Positions 58,128-64,000 of a stretch of 64,000 bases of DNA are shown piece by piece. This stretch comes from Gadus chalcogrammus. Its lineage: Eukaryota; Chordata; Actinopteri; Gadiformes; Gadidae. The DNA is taken from contig NC_079413.1 in the NCBI RefSeq assembly GCF_026213295.1, positions 19,507,378-19,571,377 of the forward strand. The letters run 5' to 3'. The stretch's first letter is position 1. Every line of letters begins with the position of its first letter. The notes under the pieces are model-generated. The model was not told the DNA's origin and did not search any database. It saw only the letters and a list, made by a program, of their open reading frames with translations. The position numbers and the translations under genes were made by a program.

Positions 58128-58732
58128 ACAAACTTTGGGACCTATCTCCTTCCTCAAATTCTCACCTAGAGACTCCATTAAAAATTGTCAATATTCAGAA
58201 TAGCTTGGAATCGCGCGCTTCTTTTCATATTATTATTATTTATTTTTTTAACATGGGAGTCTTCAACTATTGAGGACCTAACTAAATACATTTTCAACCG
58301 TTTATCGTCGCTCAACAAATCGACACACATAATAAATAATATCTAAAAGGAATTTCAATATCATTTAAACTTTCTTCAGAATCACAGTTTTAGTTGCAAA
58401 CCGTCATATTCTACAGTTGGTCCCATTGAAGCCGTCTGCCCATTCTGACACTTAAATTACATCATGACATCGTAACTCGTTCAAATTTCAATCGTTTACC
58501 TTCTTTCAAACCATTTAACAAATCTACACACTCCTATCTTCAATAATATCCAAACGGATTTAAACTTTATCAAGAATCACAGTTTTAGTTTCATACTGGC
58601 TTCGTTTTCAGTTGGTCTCATTGATTTACGTTGACGCTGGAGCGCGACGGTTTAGCTGTGTTGCCAGATTGGGCGGTTTTTCCCACTCTATTGAGCTACT
58701 TTTAATCACGAACCGGCTCGCTATTCTCTTAA
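56859..58732. other. Upstream region of pick1
   Basis: The first 830 bp hold the presumed 5' intron and a possible noncoding exon with donor at 57696. Beyond this there is AT-rich DNA with a (TTTC)n run at 58030-58127 and a repeated 30-bp phrase ('ttctggccttattt', twice near 57920-57975). No other gene is recognised. Confidence 0.5.
57697..57745 (-). other. pick1: Possible 5' noncoding exon of pick1
   Basis: The minus strand reads 'gtatttcaag' followed by 'gtaaac', a good donor whose exon side ends at 57696/57697. It is upstream of the ATG exon in the right orientation. The start is not visible. This is inference only. Confidence 0.3.
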
Positions 58733-59854
58733 AGGGGACATATTATGAAAACAGCACTTTTCCTGGGATTTGGGGTGTTGCTGTGGGTAGATGGTGCTCC
58801 CACACGCATACAAACTTTAAAATAAGTCTGTACATGATTTTTTGCGTGAGATACGCATTTCTGGAAGCAGCCCGCCTCCAGCTACCAAACAAGCGAGTCA
58901 GTTTCGGCGCCCCCTCCTACGTAGGAAGGGGGCACATTTGAATATTACCTCCCACTTCCCCACTCCCCTCCAATCAGAGCATCGCTAAGATTGTGTGGAC
59001 CAGCGGACGAGCAGCTCCGGCGGGGGGAACTCGGCGCTAGCCCTGCAGCTAAGTGTACAATCCCTTTCTCTGGCGCCGAGCTCACGCTACCGCCGAAGGG
59101 AAAACGGGAGGAGGAGACACATGGAGTAGAAAGGGATTGCACTCCCGGAACTGAGCTGCCTGACTGCTGCCAAGCTACCCCAGCCGGAGCTGCTTGACTG
59201 CCGGAGCTGCTAGTCCGCTGGAGCTGCCACCTAGCTTCGGCGCCAGTTCAGCTTCCGGAGTACACTGCCCGAGCTGCCCGAGCTGCCGGACTGCTGCCGG
59301 ATGGCTTCGACAGCAATCCTTTTCTTCTCCATGTCACGGTTCATGGACTTCAGAGAGTCAATGCCAAAGTTCCTTCCTCCCAATTCTTCTCAACCACGGC
59401 CGAGATATCCCCCACTACGAGTCTTTACTTGTGAAATTACCAGAGACGTCAGACACGGTCTTTATTATTCATAATATCATCCGAGGCGCACATAGCTTTT
59501 GGCCGTGATATTAGATAGATTATATAAATACCCGTACATAATATTATTATTATGTTATATTATATAATATAGATATAGATAGAGCTCCAGGAGTCAGCAA
59601 ACGGCAACAACCCCTTCTCCTCCATGCTGTGGTTCAGTCTGACAGCTCATTGGTCAATGGGCAGCAGCTCATTTGCATTAATGCTACAGACACCAGAAAC
59701 AGCGCCTTCTGAAGGGACTGAAACAGAGGGGAATAGCGGAAGACAATATATTTTTTTCCTAAAAGCTATTTCCAGCAAACAGCTTGAAAAAACATGTTTT
59801 CTGGAACTCAAATACTATGTTTACTTGTCGGGAAAACACCATAATATGTCTCCT
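58733..59854. mobile_element. Non-autonomous DNA transposon-like element with TTAA flanks
   Basis: The ends are AGGGGACATATTATG and, inverted, AGGAGACATATTATG. TTAA stands on both sides (58729-58732 and 59855-59858), as for piggyBac-type targets. Inside is the module also found at 22505-23806 and 28130-28560, with 'tttctcctccatgtcacggttca' in pieces and 'tcatttgcattaatgctacagacacc' in pieces. No transposase frame is visible. Confidence 0.8.
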
Positions 59855-59860
59855 TTAAAG

Positions 59861-59895
<35 letters not shown>

Positions 59896-59897
<2 letters not shown>

Positions 59898-59970
59898 GTG
59901 CAGTGCAGTGCAGTGCAGTGCAGTGCAGTGCAGTGCAGTGCAGTGCAGTGCAGTGCAGTGCAGTGCAGTG
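59896..59970. repeat. (GCAGT)n pentanucleotide microsatellite
   Basis: About 15 uninterrupted units of 'gcagt' directly after a short CA tract. Confidence 0.96.
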
Positions 59971-61201
59971 CATTTGATGTTTCAGATTATTCAGTTTAAT
60001 TCATTTTACTTTTCTGCATTTTTAGCAATGCTTTGTGCTTTTCATTCAGCGGTAACTTTATTTGATTCCAACCATTAACTTTTTCTTAAATGGTATGCAT
60101 GTTTACTCCATTTAGACTTTTGAACTTTTGTTCAAATCCCTTCACTTGATTTAAGCCATTTAACGTTTCTTCATGTCTTAATCTATGTGGCTTTATTAAA
60201 AATATATTTTCAACCTCACTTTGTACGACAGCACTCACCGGATTTTCTGCAGGAAACGCATTTTCTAGTTTTATATTCTCTGCATTATTTATATTTAATT
60301 ACCCTATTTTGGTGCCTGCTGGATCCTGGGTCTGAAGGAGAATACAAATATTGTGCTATTCAGGAATTGTATTGCCGCTTCGAATTTCTAGCCCAGGTTG
60401 GACAAAAGTTGTGTTCTGTGTCTATTCAACCTTTTGATGCAAGTTGTAGTCTAAAACCTTTACTTCATCGTTTCCTGTTGTTCCACCATCGTATATTCCC
60501 CCTCTGAAATACTTCCTGCCTATGACTATCAATAAATGTTCAACAGATCAAATTAGAATAACCATGATCAGTTTTTGATTGAAAGGCAAGGCAAGGAAAC
60601 TTTATTTATGTAGCATTTTTCATACACGAGGCAGACTAAAATTGCTTCACGTAAAAACAGTCATACAATCCAATTAAATAGTAAAAGAAAATAAAGGCAA
60701 AGTAAACAAATTCATTGTAAAAAGTAAGGTAAAGGTCATGTATTTAAGATTTAGCAGTAAGCTAAATAGTAGGATTACCCTGAGGGAGCATTTCAATACA
60801 GAAGATATTCAAATGATGGAACATTATTTCTTCAGGACTACTATCAACACCTGATACTATACCATTTTTGGTATGTTGTTTCCTTTTATACTACAGGCAT
60901 AAAATGGAAATGCATTGATTTAATGTCTTTCACAAATGAATGCTCAAGGATCAACACCAATACTTCCAATCCAGCCGAATCAGATTGAAATCATACAATA
61001 CATTGAAACAAAATTGTAAATAGGACCTATACAAATGTAATACAAACATTTTGATAAAAATACAAAAACACCACAGCGAATACTGTGTTGATTGATTGAT
61101 TTAATCACAGAGGCTTCTGGGTATTTAATGTTATCGCTCACCTCTTAGTAAACAATAGACAGTAGGTGGGTTGACTCTTTGAGTTAATCAAGCTATAACA
61201 G

Positions 61202-61391
<190 letters not shown>

Positions 61392-61493
61392 CATACGGTA
61401 TAAAATTCAACTGATGTGTTCTTCTCAACACATGTCTCCTAGAAAACTAAGTCTGTGAGTTTGGCAAAGGAAAGTTAACCACAGGATCCGATC

Positions 61494-62882
61494 ATGGTAG
61501 GTTTATTTCATTGTATTGTTCAATGTTTTTTTGGTCCGTACTGTAAAACAACAACTGCAGATGTAATTCACTTGCTTTAAAACCTTTCATGTTCAATGTC
61601 TTTTCATAATACATTTGAATGTAATTTCATTATAAACCTGGACGTTGTACGCAGGGAATGGAGCTCAATAACATTTGTCTCAGCGCCGGAGATCACCTGA
61701 CCTTCAAAGGGTTGATTCTGCCCGATGCTCAAAGGTAAGACAACAGGACAATCAAAGGTAATCGTACTTTAAAACCCGACCTTAAGATGTTTCATTTGTG
61801 GTTGTAATGCTGTTGACTGGTTTTGCCTCCTTGCTTAGTGTTAGCTGGTTTTCATAAAACATTTCATGTTTCAATGGGTTTTTGCAGATGGTTCTTGTTA
61901 AACTATTCTTTATTTAACATTTTCTAATTATTTAGTTTTTAGTCATTAGTAGCCTAACTTACACTAAGTGCAGTTTAGTAAATTTATACATTCTGACTTG
62001 CTCTTTGACTTTCGTTACGGATCAATCGATCGATCAATCGATTCAGGTTCCAGTTTGACCTCGGCAGTAGCAGCAATGACTTGGCGTTCCATTTCAACCC
62101 TCGTTTCCATGACGACGATGATGGAGCCGTGCTCATTTGCAACTCCAAGTGTGATGGTTGCTGGGGCGATGAGAAGCGGGAAAGTCATAATCCTCTAAAG
62201 CAAGGCGAGGAGGTCAAGGTCGGACATAAAGCTCTCCCCTGCTGTTATTCACATAGCATTATTCGACTATATCATATGTCATATATCAAAACTTCTAGTG
62301 CTTGCGTATGTGTGGGTGAGTCCGGCAGTGTCTTGGTCTGGGTGTGTGTGTTGTGTCTGCGTGCATGTATTCAGGCTTTGAGAAAAACAATCTCTGTATA
62401 TTCCTCTGTATATTACACTCATCACTGATGTTTTATAAAATGTATTAGCCTTTTAAAATGGTTTCTAAGTTCATGTTAAAATATGTCTCATGTTAAAATC
62501 ATCAAATGATAGACATTGCAGATGTTTGTCAACCAAATCTGCGCACCTTCTTGCCATGAAAGATATTTTTTGATTCTGTTGCGGTTTTTGTTGTTATAAT
62601 TTCATTTAAATTGTCTTTATTTGTAGTTTAGTAAAAACTAAGGCCATTCGTTTTTTTTCGTCTTTGTGTTATTGGTTCTAGTTGTTTCTAAAATGTATTG
62701 TTTTCATTTCACATTTTCCCCAGATTGTGTTGAAGTTTACGGGAGACATGTTTAAGGTGGAACTTCCTGGTGGACAGACAGTTGAGTTCCCAAATCGCGA
62801 AGGAGCCAGCTTCATCAGCTATGTCAGCGTGAAAGGAGACCTGCAGATCTCTTCCTTTAAAATCAAGAACTATGGCTACTAA
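61494..62882 (+). CDS. Proto-type galectin, 4 exons
   Basis: This is a beta-galactoside-binding lectin of the galectin-1/2 type, usually a dimer that acts in cytosol and outside the cell without a signal peptide. Exons: 61494-61496 (only the ATG), 61655-61734, 62047-62218, 62724-62882. They join in phase to 137 residues, a normal single-domain length. The sugar-binding motif is complete: HFNPRF, then ICNS, then WGDEKRE. A pair of cysteines, CDGC, stands just before the Trp, which is not usual. The tiny first coding exon matches the galectin-1 gene plan. Codon 3 is a second ATG in exon 2, so that start is also possible. I cannot say whether it is lgals1- or lgals2-like. Confidence 0.92.
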
Positions 62883-62929
62883 CTTGAATGGTGACACAAA
62901 TAGACTGAATTCAATTAACCAGCCTTTTA

Positions 62930-62935
62930 ATTAAA
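62930..62935 (+). terminator. Candidate poly(A) signal of the galectin gene
   Basis: ATTAAA lies 48 bp after the stop codon, a fitting distance for a short 3' UTR, with T/G-rich sequence at 62960-62990. Confidence 0.6.
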
Positions 62936-64000
62936 CTCATTGTACGAAATTTCAGTTTAGTAGTATGTCTGTGTGTGTCTGTTATTTTTGTGACAGTATT
63001 CAACCAATCTGCTAAGATTTAAATGTGAACAGAGTATCTCAAACCTTAACCTCCAACGGCTGCTAGGAGCATGGCTCTATGCCCATTATTCAATGGACAT
63101 CATGCATGAAAGTGTTAATTAGAGGAATTCATTAAATAATCTTAATGTGAAAGTTCAATGAGGTGTGTAGATTGGTACCATCAGTGATGTTGGAATGTCA
63201 GATAGTGTAGTAGAGCAGCGTTTTTTTTTTTTTATTGCTGGCAAGAAAAGTAACTCCTAGTTCATCCCAAATCATTGATTATGTGAGCTTTTTCTGAAAA
63301 CGGGCATTGGTTTAATACATTTGAAATAGAACAGGCATTGACATTAGACCTCATTTATGGCCCCTTAAGGCTTTTTTCAGCAGCTGTGCCAACCATCTCT
63401 ATTAATACAATCATTTTACTATCTATCAACATATCGTGAACGACTGAAACGTAGTGTGAAGAACTCAAAGAATAACTTTTTATTCACAGAAACCCAGGGG
63501 CAGCCTATTGAAAAACCCTTTGCCAAACAGTACTTTGATGACATTCAAAGTTTTTGTTTGTGCTGCATATTGTTTGTCGAGGTGGCTGTAATTTTTTTTT
63601 TTAAAACATGGATGCATTCAGGTCCAAAATTTGTTGAAAAATACCTTCAGGAATTCTGCGAGTTAAATCCCTTGCAGTATTTTCCAGTTATACTGGAAAA
63701 TACTAATAGAACTAGTTTCAGATTCCCCCTTTCATGGCATTTCTTTAAGGTCTTAAAAGTTTGAAATGAATTGGAAAAACTAGTTAGCATGCCATACCCT
63801 AGGATAGTCATAATAGCGTGCACTGGGGCCCGTCAAAACTACCTTCCAACACTGCTTCGGATTGTAAATAATGTGTAATTGGAGTCTATTTAGGGTGCCA
63901 AGCACAAAGTGCGAAGGCAACCTATTTGACTCAAACAGCCTAAACGGCTCGCACACGTTTTATGAAACATACTACAGCTTTAGAGGCTGACTCAAGATTA
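62936..64000. other. Downstream region, no gene seen
   Basis: AT-rich DNA. A plus-strand frame of 102 codons (63456-63764) has no recognisable motif. An 11-bp inverted word ('tattttccagt' and 'actggaaaata') lies near 63680-63710. The words 'gggtgccaagcacaaagtgcg' near 63890, split here across my notes, look like a dispersed repeat but I cannot name it. Confidence 0.45.

Noticed and set aside
63456..63764. Plus-strand frame of 102 codons near the window end
   Set aside because: No recognisable domain and AT-rich composition; it may be part of a mobile element, but nothing supports a gene.

Overview
This window is vertebrate nuclear DNA, almost certainly from a teleost fish. It has long multi-exon genes with GT-AG introns, a eukaryotic tRNA with internal A and B boxes, tRNA-derived SINEs with LINE-like 3' tails, CR1/L2 LINEs, and Harbinger- and hAT-type elements. 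The density of (CA/TG)n, (CT)n, (TCTG)n and GC-rich minisatellites is very high. That density recalls cod-like fishes (Gadiformes), but the species is inferred, not shown.

Layout. (1) 1-2925: repeat-rich intergenic DNA. (2) 2926-30148, plus strand: a complete 27-exon gene for guanylyl cyclase C (gucy2c). I joined every exon in phase to give 1075 residues, against 1073 in human. (3) 31756-33968, minus strand: a gene whose tail and single-pass membrane segment identify it as the BAFF receptor (tnfrsf13c). One exon junction is unresolved. (4) 34.8-38.6 kb: a decayed minus-strand CR1/L2-type LINE next to a Harbinger-type element. (5) 39860-48176, minus strand: plbd1, 11 exons and 541 residues, with the Ntn-hydrolase cysteine kept. 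(6) 48494-48566, minus strand: tRNA-Arg(CCU). (7) 50182-56858, minus strand: pick1, 12 coding exons and 418 residues (PDZ plus BAR), with one apparent GC-AG intron. (8) 58.7-59.9 kb: a transposon-like element with TTAA at both ends. (9) 61494-62882, plus strand: a four-exon proto-type galectin of 137 residues.

These genes are not a functional operon; they are a synteny block. In human, GUCY2C and PLBD1 are neighbours on 12p, while PICK1, galectins 1/2 and TNFRSF13C lie on 22q13. The window therefore joins material that is split between two human chromosomes.

The most unusual signal is how repeats sit relative to splice sites. On the sense strand of each gene, (TG)n or pyrimidine repeats abut acceptors and (CA)n repeats abut donors. 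In gucy2c introns 2 and 4, pieces of the exon edge itself have been copied into the intron. A second notable structure is a nested palindrome in gucy2c intron 24, broken by an L2 LINE that is itself broken by a hAT-like element, each insertion with a visible target duplication. I did not find a clearly new enzymatic or defence system.
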